From Latilactobacillus graminis DSM 20719 (GTDB lineage: Bacteria; Bacillota; Bacilli; Lactobacillales; Lactobacillaceae), in assembly GCF_001436415.1 (NCBI RefSeq), contig NZ_AYZB01000035.1, positions 237,206 through 301,205 on the forward strand: a stretch of DNA of 64,000 nucleotides. Direction: 5' to 3'. Below, one piece after another: positions 19,423 through 27,066 of the stretch. The position numbers and the translations under genes were made by a program. Numbering within the stretch: the first letter of the stretch is position 1; every line of letters begins with the position of its first letter. Under the pieces are notes generated by a model. The model saw only the letters and a program-made list of their open reading frames with translations, had not been told where the DNA came from and ran no database searches.

Positions 19423-20463
19423 CTAGAAAATCCCGATTTGGTTGATCACTTCTAAAATCACTAACCAAACAGGTGTCATGACAACTGCTAAAACTGTTGA
19501 TAATAAAGATGCGTTTGATGCTAAAATTGCATCTTTATCAAAACTGATTGCATACGCGGCTGCAACCGTTGCCGTTGGGGTCGCCATCATAATCACGATG
19601 GTTGCTAAACTGATGTAGCTGACCGGTAAAATATGGGTCATGGTTAAGATGGCCAATAATACGATATTTAAAGCAGGCACTAAAATCACTTTATTAATAC
19701 TGTAGATCCACGATGTCTTGTCTGAAGCCGCATCTTTGAAACTGATTTCGCCAAGGGTGGTCCCAATGGCTAACCAAGCCAATGGTGAACATAAACCGGC
19801 TAAGTATGTCATCGGTTTGAACAACCATGGTGCCGTTTGATCAATTCGTAAGAAAGCTACTGAATGCCCAGCAACGGCCACTTGTGGTAATGCGCCTTGG
19901 ACTAACCAGATGATTAACCCGGCAAAAGTGGCGATCACGATTGGATTTAAAAACATGTTTTTCAAGTTCTTCGATGCCATCTTCAAGCCACTCATCTTGA
20001 TATAACCATATGAGTATAAGAAGACCCGGTAACCAATATTGAAGATGGAACTATACATCACGCCTTTAGCCCCAAAAACGGCCCCAACAATTGGAATCCC
20101 GAAGAACGTGGTTGAACCAAAGATCGTCAACACGCGTAATGTATCTTGTTGATCACCCTTAAAGCGTAAGTATAACGGTTTTGAAATTAAAATTAAAATA
20201 ATATAGATCAAGAAGCCCCAAACTAAAACGTTGATGCCTTCTTTTAAAGTCTTCCCATTAATATCTTGCATGAATGAGTTGAATGCCAAAGCTGGTAAAG
20301 CAACCGTTAAAACGACTTTTGACAGAATCTTCCCAAATTTATCCGTGAAGATCTCGCGTTTGCGGCAGTAGAATCCTAATAAAATAATAAACACTGTCGA
20401 CGTGATCGAACTCACAATATCCATGTTCGTAAACGTCTTCGTTAAAATATCGCCAATACTCAT
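19423..20463 (-). CDS. AEC-family (auxin efflux carrier-like) transporter
   Basis: A 346-residue integral membrane protein with about ten hydrophobic segments in two five-helix halves. It contains LPALAFNSF and the conserved glycine/proline-broken helices of the AEC family, to which malate/organic-acid permeases of lactic acid bacteria belong. It is the promoter-proximal gene before the D-2-hydroxyacid dehydrogenase, so an organic acid (malate, lactate or a hydroxy acid) is the likely cargo. Family is clear, substrate inferred. Confidence 0.87.
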   Translation of the reverse strand: MSIGDILTKTFTNMDIVSSITSTVFIILLGFYCRKREIFTDKFGKILSKVVLTVALPALAFNSFMQDINGKTLKEGINVLVWGFLIYIILILISKPLYLRFKGDQQDTLRVLTIFGSTTFFGIPIVGAVFGAKGVMYSSIFNIGYRVFLYSYGYIKMSGLKMASKNLKNMFLNPIVIATFAGLIIWLVQGALPQVAVAGHSVAFLRIDQTAPWLFKPMTYLAGLCSPLAWLAIGTTLGEISFKDAASDKTSWIYSINKVILVPALNIVLLAILTMTHILPVSYISLATIVIMMATPTATVAAAYAISFDKDAILASNASLLSTVLAVVMTPVWLVILEVINQIGIF

Positions 20464-20489
20464 CTGTACTCTCCTCTGTTATAACATTT

Positions 20490-20514
20490 AGTCCGCTGTA
20501 TTATAACACGGACA
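20490..20514 (-). promoter_or_regulatory. Promoter -10 inside an inverted repeat (candidate operator)
   Basis: A minus-strand TATAAT (20505-20500) sits in the centre of an inverted repeat with GTCCG/CGGAC arms extended by TGT/ACA. A regulator bound here would cover the -10 of the AEC-dehydrogenase operon. Confidence 0.5.
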
Positions 20515-20562
20515 ACTGGTATCGATTATAACAAGAATAAGTTTGAAATGAAATAGGTAAAT

Positions 20563-20588
20563 AAAAAAGAGTGGCGAAAACCCCACTC
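20563..20588 (-). terminator. Terminator of the GH1 gene
   Basis: The stem GAGTGG/CCACTC, with an 8-nt loop and a minus-strand T run, lies just after the 6-phospho-beta-glucosidase stop. Confidence 0.75.
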
Positions 20589-20602
20589 CTTTTAAAAAAC
20601 AT

Positions 20603-21961
20603 TTAACACCGATACTTAGCAATCAAGTCTTTAAACCAATAAAAACTCTTCTTCGGCACACGTTGCATGTCCTTCAAATCATGATTCGTGCGGTTAACAT
20701 AGACCATACCGTACCGTTTGCGCATGTCACCTTGTGAACTCAAAATATCAATTAAGCCCCAACCAAGATACCCAAGGACTTCAACGCCATCTTCGTGCAT
20801 CGCATCAAATATTGCATCAATATGAGCTTGATGGTACTCAATCCGATAATCATCTTGAATTGGATTCTGACCATCCCATTCTTCTTGAACACCAATCCCA
20901 TTTTCAATTGGGAAGACTGGTAACCGATACCGTTGGTACAACTTATTCAACACATCGCGGAAACCGAGCGGATCAATCTGCCAACCCCATTCTGTGGCAT
21001 CAATGTAGGGATTCTTCTGCCCACCAAATTTAAGATAATCATTTGGGGCAGTCCCCGCTGGAATCTTCGCCGCATTAATGGTCGTCGAAGTATAATAACT
21101 AAAGCTTAAGAAGTCACTTGTCATTTGACGAATCGTTTCCAATTCACCCGGCAAAATATGCATATCGATCTGTGCGTTTTTGATAAATGTCAGCATTTCG
21201 TGTGAATACTGCCCCTTCGCATAACAGTCGAGTAACGTAAAGTTAATGAATTCATCCCACTTGCGCGCCGCTAAAATATCGGCCGGCTGACTCGTCGCCG
21301 GATAAACTTCACTATATGCCAGCATCCCCCCGATTTGTGCATCAGTTGTTTCATGGATGTAATTACAAATCGTCGCGTGGGCAACCATCACATTATGCGC
21401 AATCTGATACAATTCCGCCGTGGTTTGGTCACCCTTTAAATAACCACTAATTCTGAAAGCTTCCGGTTGATGATAGAGATTCTGTTCATTGAACGAAATC
21501 CAATACTTGACCTTCTCCGCGAACCGATCAACCATCTCTTTGCCAAAACGAATAAACGCATCTAACACGTGCTTATTCATCAAACCATTGTATTCCTCTG
21601 CCAAATGCAACGGCATATCAAAGTGGTACAAACAAATCATCGGTTCGATTCCGCGCGCTAACAAGGCATCAATTAGCCGATCATAATACTGAATTCCAGC
21701 TTCATTGAAACTGCCATCTCCATCATTAACCACCCGCGACCACGAAATCTGGAAACGATACATATTCATCCCCATCGCTTGCATGTAGTCGAAATCTTCC
21801 GTGTAATGGTGATAATTATCATTGGCAAAATGCCAATCACTCGCATATTCACTCGCTTCGCGGATATCATAAACCGATAAACTCTTACCGTCTTCATTCC
21901 AGCCGCCTTCCGTTTGCATGCTGGAAACTGAGTTGCCCCAGAAAAATTGTTTGTCTGTCAT
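20603..21961 (-). CDS. GH1 6-phospho-beta-glucosidase
   Basis: A 452-residue glycoside hydrolase family 1 enzyme that splits phosphorylated beta-glucosides such as cellobiose-6P or salicin-6P after PTS import. The acid/base is E159 in SFNEQN and the nucleophile E353 in PIENG. The triad that binds the 6-phosphate in this family is present as S408, K415 and Y417 (spacing as in LacG), so phosphorylated substrates are expected. The start has a VTE-like GGTGA SD. It stands alone: no PTS genes are adjacent. A divergent GntR regulator and two operator-like palindromes lie upstream. Confidence 0.92.
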   Translation of the reverse strand: MTDKQFFWGNSVSSMQTEGGWNEDGKSLSVYDIREASEYASDWHFANDNYHHYTEDFDYMQAMGMNMYRFQISWSRVVNDGDGSFNEAGIQYYDRLIDALLARGIEPMICLYHFDMPLHLAEEYNGLMNKHVLDAFIRFGKEMVDRFAEKVKYWISFNEQNLYHQPEAFRISGYLKGDQTTAELYQIAHNVMVAHATICNYIHETTDAQIGGMLAYSEVYPATSQPADILAARKWDEFINFTLLDCYAKGQYSHEMLTFIKNAQIDMHILPGELETIRQMTSDFLSFSYYTSTTINAAKIPAGTAPNDYLKFGGQKNPYIDATEWGWQIDPLGFRDVLNKLYQRYRLPVFPIENGIGVQEEWDGQNPIQDDYRIEYHQAHIDAIFDAMHEDGVEVLGYLGWGLIDILSSQGDMRKRYGMVYVNRTNHDLKDMQRVPKKSFYWFKDLIAKYRC

Positions 21962-21983
21962 TTTCAGTCACCTCTGATTATCT

Positions 21984-21997
21984 TGTAATCGATTACA
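21984..21997. promoter_or_regulatory. Perfect palindromic operator, probable GntR site 1
   Basis: TGTAATCGATTACA is a perfect 14-bp palindrome 23 bp upstream of the GH1 ATG, in the region between GH1 and its divergent GntR-type regulator. Confidence 0.7.
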
Positions 21998-22004
21998 TCT
22001 TCAC

Positions 22005-22018
22005 TGTAACCGATTATC
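22005..22018. promoter_or_regulatory. Imperfect second operator, probable GntR site 2
   Basis: TGTAACCGATTATC resembles site 1 (11 of 14 identical) and lies 21 bp from it centre to centre, about two helix turns. Both sites would sit on the GH1 promoter side. Confidence 0.55.
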
Positions 22019-22072
22019 GCGCCAAATGGAATCCTGACTCATCGTTATTCAGCGACTTTGATAACCAATTGG

Positions 22073-22101
22073 TTTACATACTATCGATTCTGAATTATGA
22101 T
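22073..22101 (+). promoter_or_regulatory. Promoter of the gntR-type gene
   Basis: TTTACA, a 17-nt spacer and TATGAT on the plus strand, 22 nt before the ATG. A further palindrome-like TAACCAATTGGTTTA overlaps the -35 region. Confidence 0.65.
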
Positions 22102-22123
22102 GACTTTAAAAAAGGAGGTTGCC

Positions 22124-22840
22124 ATGGCTCAATATCAATCAATCGCAAACGACATTCGCAATCAAATCATCCGCGGCGACTACCAACAAGGCGACCAATT
22201 ACCAATTCAAACCGAACTTGCAACCCAGTACGCCACCAGTCGCGTGACAATTCAAAAAGCACTCGATTTACTACAAATTGAAGGTGTGATCTACGGTAAA
22301 AAAGGCGTTGGCACCTTTGTCACTGAACAATTTTCACTCTACGACAATGCCGTGCAAGACTACATGGGGCTCACCAAACATTACGCGCAGCTTGGTACGA
22401 TTGAAAGCAAACTGATTTCATTTGAAGTTCGCTTCCCCGATGAAACGGAACAACTCAAGCTAAGAATCGGTAAAAATGATTCTGTCTATGATATTATTCG
22501 TTTAAGAATGCTCGACGGGACACCGCTCATGTTGGAATACACGATCATGCCGATTTGCGTGATTCCCGGCATTAATAAAAGGATCCTCAAATCATCAATC
22601 TACAGCCACATCACTAAACAACTCGGTTTAACGATCGGCCCCTCAGTCCGCCGGATTCGCGCCGATAAATCCGACGCCTACGATCAAAAATACATCGACT
22701 GCGCCAGCACCGACCCCGTCCTAGAAGTCGACCAAGTCGTCTACCTCGACAACGGCACCCCGTTTGAATACTCACAAACGCGCCACCGCTACGACAAAGT
22801 CGACTTCACCGCCACCAACTTAGAACATCGACTGATGTAA
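22124..22840 (+). CDS. GntR/HutC-family transcriptional regulator
   Basis: A 238-residue regulator with an N-terminal GntR winged helix (IRNQIIRGDYQQGDQLPIQT and TSRVTIQKALDLL, about 8-65) and a C-terminal UTRA ligand domain (about 90-235) typical of the HutC/TreR group, which often bind sugar phosphates. The start is the ATG at 22124, with AAGGAGGT 5 nt upstream; the frame is open further up but without an SD. It is divergent from the 6-phospho-beta-glucosidase and probably represses it. The 3' half is rich in codons ending in C, unlike the surrounding genes. Confidence 0.9.
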   Translation: MAQYQSIANDIRNQIIRGDYQQGDQLPIQTELATQYATSRVTIQKALDLLQIEGVIYGKKGVGTFVTEQFSLYDNAVQDYMGLTKHYAQLGTIESKLISFEVRFPDETEQLKLRIGKNDSVYDIIRLRMLDGTPLMLEYTIMPICVIPGINKRILKSSIYSHITKQLGLTIGPSVRRIRADKSDAYDQKYIDCASTDPVLEVDQVVYLDNGTPFEYSQTRHRYDKVDFTATNLEHRLM

Positions 22841-22873
22841 ACTAAACCATTTACAAATTAGGAGGCCCCCACT

Positions 22874-23224
22874 ATGCCCAGAACCAGCATCTTCAACATG
22901 TCCCTCAATAAAATCTACCCAATGCTCGTCCAAAAAGCCGAACGCAAAAAGCGCACCCAAGCCGAAGTCAATCAGATTATCTGCTGGCTAACCGGCTACT
23001 CACAAACCGAACTCGATGCCCAACTCGCAAAAGATATCCCCTACCAAACGTTCTTCGAGGAAGCTCCTCAAATGAATCCGAATTGCGTTCTCATCACCGG
23101 CGTGGTTTGTGGTGTCCGTGTGGAAGATATTGAAGATCCGCTGATGCAGAAAATTCGCTGGTTGGATAAGTTGGTGGATGAATTGGCTAAGGGGAAGGCG
23201 ATGGAGAAGATACTACGAGAATAA
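22874..23224 (+). CDS. DUF2200 family protein
   Basis: A 116-residue conserved protein of unknown function. [33 protein letters not shown] and [16 protein letters not shown] are strongly conserved across the family. SD GGAGG at 22861-22865 is 8 nt before the ATG. It follows the GntR gene by 33 bp and shares its strand, so the two may be cotranscribed. No catalytic residue set is known; I do not propose a function. Confidence 0.85.
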   Translation: MPRTSIFNMSLNKIYPMLVQKAERKKRTQAEVNQIICWLTGYSQTELDAQLAKDIPYQTFFEEAPQMNPNCVLITGVVCGVRVEDIEDPLMQKIRWLDKLVDELAKGKAMEKILRE

Positions 23225-23240
23225 CTAAAGCACTCATAAA

Positions 23241-23289
23241 AATAAAGCCTTAAGGATTAGCTTGAAAAACTAATCCCTAAGGCTTTATT
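23241..23289. terminator. Bidirectional terminator between DUF2200 and the mrr unit
   Basis: A long stem (AATAAAGCCTTA..GGATTAG / CTAATCC..TAAGGCTTTATT) with A/T runs on both sides, between convergent genes. Confidence 0.85.
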
Positions 23290-23299
23290 CATTACACAT

Positions 23300-23680
23300 C
23301 TAATCTTTTAAAAACTGTTGTCGAACTGGTTTAAACAAATTTCTAACTGTCCCAAAGCGGAGTGGATAATCATTAGAACCACCAGACTCAATCACTGTTC
23401 CGTCCGCATAGGTCGCGGTTACTGACCATTGCTCACCATCAATGATAGACTCGTTAATATAATAGTCAGCCCACTTCGGAAGTTGCAATCTCGCAAGTCG
23501 ATTACGAACTCGACGGATAGTATCTGCATCCAATTGAAGCCTAACCACTTCTCGATGGATAAATTCATCCGTTACCATCCTGCCAATCATCAGACTAGTT
23601 TCTAAATCGAGACTATATACTTCATGCGGGCCAAAATAACCATGACTTGCGAATTCAAATTTGACGAGTGGATTGCGCAT
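23300..23680 (-). CDS. Hypothetical protein downstream of mrr
   Basis: A 126-residue protein I do not recognise. It looks soluble: no signal peptide or membrane helix. The N-terminal part has alternating hydrophobic strands, the middle (about 45-70) is an arginine-rich helix, and the C-terminal part reads VTATYADGTVIESGGSNDYP, a strand-turn-strand pattern seen in small all-beta domains. GGAG lies 10 nt before the ATG. It begins 24 bp after the mrr stop and is probably cotranscribed with it. It could be an accessory or immunity-like partner; this rests on position only. Confidence 0.7.
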   Translation of the reverse strand: MRNPLVKFEFASHGYFGPHEVYSLDLETSLMIGRMVTDEFIHREVVRLQLDADTIRRVRNRLARLQLPKWADYYINESIIDGEQWSVTATYADGTVIESGGSNDYPLRFGTVRNLFKPVRQQFLKD

Positions 23681-23704
23681 TGAAAATCAGCTCCATTTCA
23701 TTGA

Positions 23705-24676
23705 CTAATCATCTTCAATAAAAAAGTCTTCATCGATATCAAATGTTGTATATTGCTTCTTAACATTCACACCAACTTGGTATTGCAGCATCAGGTCGCT
23801 CAACCGTATGCCATTAATCAATACAATATGCTGGTTCTTTGCATACTCAATTGCACCATTCGAGAAATTAGAGGTTGTTATAAAAACGCCACGGTCTGAG
23901 CCAAAGCCACTCAACGCTCCAAAGAATGCCTGCATCTCATTTCGGCCAACGTTGTTTCCCACTTGATGCCTTTTAGCTTGAATATAAACCGTACTAGTTC
24001 CCAAGGCATCCTGATTAATAATACCATCGATACCGCTATCATTACTCTTTTGTGTCACAAAAGCTTGCCCGTTTGTTCCTTTATATCCCATTGCACTTAG
24101 TAATTCGACAACTAATTTTTCGAAGAAGTATGGTGTTCCTTTACGAATGCGATCAAGTAAATCAATACTAACGGTGTCATTATAGTCCTTTACAATAGAG
24201 TCTACAGTTTGTATCGGTTCAACCGAATCTGAATTATCCGTCGACTGACTATCTTCAGTTTTTTCAAGATTCCCTTTTTGTTTTAACTCGTCTTGGTGTT
24301 GGATAAATTGTGGTAGCTTGTGGATTATCTCAGAAGTTAACTTACCGCCGTATTGCTCGAGTAATTGTTTACCCAACGGTGTAATTAAATAGAATCCCCT
24401 TTTTGGCCGTTCTATTAAACCACCAATTGTTAATTCTGAAATAGGAAATGTCGTTCGACTATCTATAATATTGACGTCAGGGTATTTTTCTGACTTTAAC
24501 TGGCGTAGATTATCAGGCAATTGCAAACTGTTTACAATTGCCTCCGAAAACTCTTTTCGGCTAATCGCAGATGACTGTTTACTAGCAACAGATAATGCAA
24601 CTGGCAACATTGCATCCCAAGTTGGTAGTCCATGTTTGCATAGCTTTAAGTTCTTATAATCAGTTTCAATTGTCAT
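23705..24676 (-). CDS. mrr: Mrr-type restriction endonuclease
   Basis: A 323-residue protein with an N-terminal Mrr_N winged-helix domain (about 10-115, with RGFYLITPLGKQLL), a Q/S/D-rich linker (about 128-165) and a C-terminal Mrr_cat nuclease domain. The catalytic motif is complete: E in FEKLVVELL (about 186-193), D217 in GIDGIINQD and Q233-x-K235 in YIQAKR. Mrr enzymes are type IV (modification-dependent) restriction nucleases that cut methylated DNA. Here the target range must spare the DNA methylated by the neighbouring type I system in all of its forms. SD GGAGT is 9 nt before the ATG. Confidence 0.92.
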   Translation of the reverse strand: MTIETDYKNLKLCKHGLPTWDAMLPVALSVASKQSSAISRKEFSEAIVNSLQLPDNLRQLKSEKYPDVNIIDSRTTFPISELTIGGLIERPKRGFYLITPLGKQLLEQYGGKLTSEIIHKLPQFIQHQDELKQKGNLEKTEDSQSTDNSDSVEPIQTVDSIVKDYNDTVSIDLLDRIRKGTPYFFEKLVVELLSAMGYKGTNGQAFVTQKSNDSGIDGIINQDALGTSTVYIQAKRHQVGNNVGRNEMQAFFGALSGFGSDRGVFITTSNFSNGAIEYAKNQHIVLINGIRLSDLMLQYQVGVNVKKQYTTFDIDEDFFIEDD

Positions 24677-24847
24677 CTAAGTAACACTCCTATTTAATCA
24701 ATAATTCTATCTAGTTTTATTTTACGCTAAATCACAAAGAAATAATATATTTGCCCTTAAAAATGCTATCGCTGTGTATAAGAAAGCATTTATTCAAATA
24801 ACAGTAATAAATATTAGTCTAAATAGCGTTTACGGATTTTGTCAACC

Positions 24848-26014
24848 ATGTCTATCGATTGGGAACAAGGTGAGTTTACAGCTTTATTAAATAAAAAAGA
24901 TGGCATTCGAAGAGGTCCTTTTGGAAGTGCTCTAAAAAAAGAATTTTTCGTCGCAAAGAGTGATTATGTAGTGTATGAGCAACAGAATGCTATCTATCGA
25001 AACTTTAAAGCCAGATATAATATTACGAAAGAGAAATTTGATGAACTTAATAAATTTCAATTAAAACCGGATGATTTTATCATGAGTGGTGCCGGAACCA
25101 TCGGGAAAATCGCTAGAGTGCCCAAAAAAATAAAACCTGGTATCTTCAATCAGGCTTTAATCCGATTTAGAATAAACTCTGAAAAGGCCGATTCAGAGTA
25201 TTTTATTCAATTTGTACGAGCAAATTTTATGCAAAAAAAGTTAACGGGAACTAATCCGGGATCTGCAATAACAAATTTAGTACCTATGTCTGAGGTGAAA
25301 AAATGGAAAATCCTATTTCCTAATATTACAGAACAACATCGACTTGGAAAATTCCTAAAAAACATAGATAAAGCTATAACACTTCAGCAGCGTAAGTTGG
25401 AGCTGCTTAAAAAGTTGAAACGTGGATATCTGCAGCAAGTACTGCCAGCCAAGAATGAATTTATTCCTAATATAAGATTTGTTAATTATTTCAACGATTG
25501 GAAGTATATAACGCTATCAGATCTCTTTAAATATGAACAACCAGCAGAGTATATAGTAAAATCTACAGCTTACGATGTTAACTTTAAAATCCCTGTCTTA
25601 ACCGCTGGAAAAAGTTTTATTCTTGGATATACCGATGAAAAATTTGGAATAAAGCTTGCCTCATCAGATGCTCCTGCTATTATTTTTGATGATTTTACTG
25701 TTAGTTCACATTTTGTAGATTTCCCTTTTAAAGTAAAAAGCTCAGCGTTAAAAATATTAAGTTTACAAAACAACCAAAATAACTTTTACTTTGCATATAA
25801 TATTTTAAAGAGAATAAATTACAAACCACAAAACCATTCTCGACATTGGATATCAAAATTTTCGCAATTTAGCGTAGCTATACCAACTCCTGATGAGCAA
25901 CAAAATATTGGTAACTTTATAAAAATAATCGATAATACGTTGCTCCTTCAGGAAGATAAAATAAAAAAAATAATTGACTTGAAAAAGGGATACCTTCAAA
26001 AATTATTCTTATAG
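24848..26014 (+). CDS. hsdS: Second type I specificity subunit, inverted and probably silent
   Basis: About 388 residues with two target-recognition domains (about 1-165 and 205-360), each followed by a conserved helical spacer. The central spacer LQQRKLELLKKLKRGYLQQ matches that of the expressed HsdS. The gene faces the opposite way to hsdRMS. The opening peptide of HsdS (the first 17 residues) is missing: homology begins at DWEQ, where a 14-bp repeat starts. The ATG at 24848 (or TTG 24839) has no visible SD, so this looks like a storage cassette whose parts are used after inversion into the expressed locus. It could still be weakly translated. Confidence 0.85.
   Translation: MSIDWEQGEFTALLNKKDGIRRGPFGSALKKEFFVAKSDYVVYEQQNAIYRNFKARYNITKEKFDELNKFQLKPDDFIMSGAGTIGKIARVPKKIKPGIFNQALIRFRINSEKADSEYFIQFVRANFMQKKLTGTNPGSAITNLVPMSEVKKWKILFPNITEQHRLGKFLKNIDKAITLQQRKLELLKKLKRGYLQQVLPAKNEFIPNIRFVNYFNDWKYITLSDLFKYEQPAEYIVKSTAYDVNFKIPVLTAGKSFILGYTDEKFGIKLASSDAPAIIFDDFTVSSHFVDFPFKVKSSALKILSLQNNQNNFYFAYNILKRINYKPQNHSRHWISKFSQFSVAIPTPDEQQNIGNFIKIIDNTLLLQEDKIKKIIDLKKGYLQKLFL
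24856..24869 (+). repeat. 14-bp inverted repeat, 5' copy in silent hsdS
   Basis: CGATTGGGAACAAG is identical, in inverse orientation, to 28215-28228 at the start of the expressed hsdS. It marks the point where protein similarity begins (DWEQ) and could serve as a crossover site that exchanges the first recognition domain. Confidence 0.8.
25380..25410 (+). repeat. 31-bp inverted repeat, central copy in silent hsdS
   Basis: This 31-bp stretch (begins CACTTCAGCAGCGTAAG) encodes the central conserved helix and is identical on the opposite strand to 27686-27716 in the expressed hsdS. Recombination here would swap the second recognition domains and invert the recombinase gene with them. Confidence 0.9.
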
Positions 26015-26016
26015 AT

Positions 26017-26062
26017 AACTAAGCAAAAAGGTCGCGAAAATTCGCGGCCTTTTTGTTTAGTT
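26017..26062. terminator. Bidirectional terminator between silent hsdS and recombinase
   Basis: A long near-perfect hairpin (AAAAAGG.CGCGAA AA TTCGCG.CCTTTTT with flanking AACTAA/TTTAGTT). It lies between the convergent hsdS and recombinase genes and overlaps the recombinase stop. Confidence 0.88.
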
Positions 26063-26980
26063 CAGTGTCATCAAGCACTGCATTATTTTGTCGTTATCTT
26101 TACTATCAAGCTCTTTGATAATATGCAGATATGTTTTTTGCGTGGTTGTCATATTAGCATGGCCAAGTCTTTTAGCCACTGATGCTAGTGAAACACCCGC
26201 ATATAGCAAAATTGAAGCGTGTGTATGTCTGAGGCCATGCACACTAATGACAGGAATCTGTGCTTGTTTACATTTACGTTCTAGATAATGATTCGCTGTA
26301 TCATTATGTGTTCGGCGTGTTCTGTCGATGAAAATTGGTTCCTTTTCGGGTAAATCTTTAATTAAATGTGCGAACTGAGTTGCGATTTGCCAGTCTAATG
26401 AAATTTTTCGAACTGACGACTGATTCTTAGTTGATTGAAAACCACCTCGGTAATGTTTATAATTCCATGTTTTATCGATTGTTAATTGTTGTGTTCTAAA
26501 ATCAAAGTCCGATGGTGTCAGTCCTAGTGCTTCACCGAAACGCAACCCTGTTTTAGCGAGTAATAGAATGAAGTAATCCCAGTTAACCTCGTCTTCTAGA
26601 TTCAAGACACCAAAAAGTCGGCGCAACTCACCCTGATTAAGATATTTCATCTTATGGCGCCTTTGGACAACGCCCTTGATAATCGCCTTACGCGTCGGAT
26701 CTTTCTTCAAATAACCTTCATCAAGTGCATCGTAGATTGCCGATTTTAACTGATGATGAAAATCCATCGTCGTTTGATGTTCATGCGTCGCAGCATAATC
26801 GTTTAATAATTGCTGATAGGCTCGCCGATCTAAGTCTGACAATAATAGCGTAGGTGCAAGATTTTTAATCTGCCGTTGCGTTAATTCATATTTATCATAA
26901 GTAACCTGCTTAATTGCGCCGCGCTTGTATAACACCATCCATTCTTCAAAGTATTCGTGAAAAAGATATTTTCTCCGCAT
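26057..26980 (-). CDS. Tyrosine recombinase, probable hsdS invertase
   Basis: A 307-residue integrase/XerC-like recombinase: SAM-like core-binding domain (about 5-95) and catalytic domain with R147 (TGLRFGEAL), K185, H248-x2-R251 (HGLRHTHAS), H274 (LGHANMTTT) and nucleophile Y284 (TYLHI). All active-site residues are present. It lies between two inverted hsdS genes with exact inverted repeats, the same arrangement as the recombinases that shuffle hsdS in pneumococcus (CreX/PsrA) and other Firmicutes. No excision partner, phage gene or att duplication is seen nearby, so its job is more likely local inversion than prophage integration. Confidence 0.9.
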   Translation of the reverse strand: MRRKYLFHEYFEEWMVLYKRGAIKQVTYDKYELTQRQIKNLAPTLLLSDLDRRAYQQLLNDYAATHEHQTTMDFHHQLKSAIYDALDEGYLKKDPTRKAIIKGVVQRRHKMKYLNQGELRRLFGVLNLEDEVNWDYFILLLAKTGLRFGEALGLTPSDFDFRTQQLTIDKTWNYKHYRGGFQSTKNQSSVRKISLDWQIATQFAHLIKDLPEKEPIFIDRTRRTHNDTANHYLERKCKQAQIPVISVHGLRHTHASILLYAGVSLASVAKRLGHANMTTTQKTYLHIIKELDSKDNDKIMQCLMTLN

Positions 26981-27003
26981 AACTAACCACTCCCATATAA
27001 AAT

Positions 27004-27027
27004 ATAGTGACCAATTTTGGTCACTAT
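27004..27027. repeat. Perfect 24-bp palindrome upstream of the recombinase
   Basis: Arms ATAGTGACCAA and TTGGTCACTAT with a 2-nt centre, 23 bp before the recombinase start and 39 bp after the hsdS stop. It may be an operator, a recombinase binding site or a weak terminator; no long T run follows on either strand. Confidence 0.8.
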
Positions 27028-27066
27028 CAAAGTATAAATAAATGGTCGTTAATTAACGAATTTTGT

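Noticed and set aside
24761..24791. Inverted repeat AAATGCT/AGCATTT with a 17-nt loop upstream of the inverted hsdS
   Set aside because: Short arms, long loop and no T run; likely chance in AT-rich DNA.
26057..26980. Recombinase as a prophage or ICE integrase
   Set aside because: No phage, conjugation or excisionase gene and no attachment duplication seen; the flanking inverted hsdS genes explain it better.
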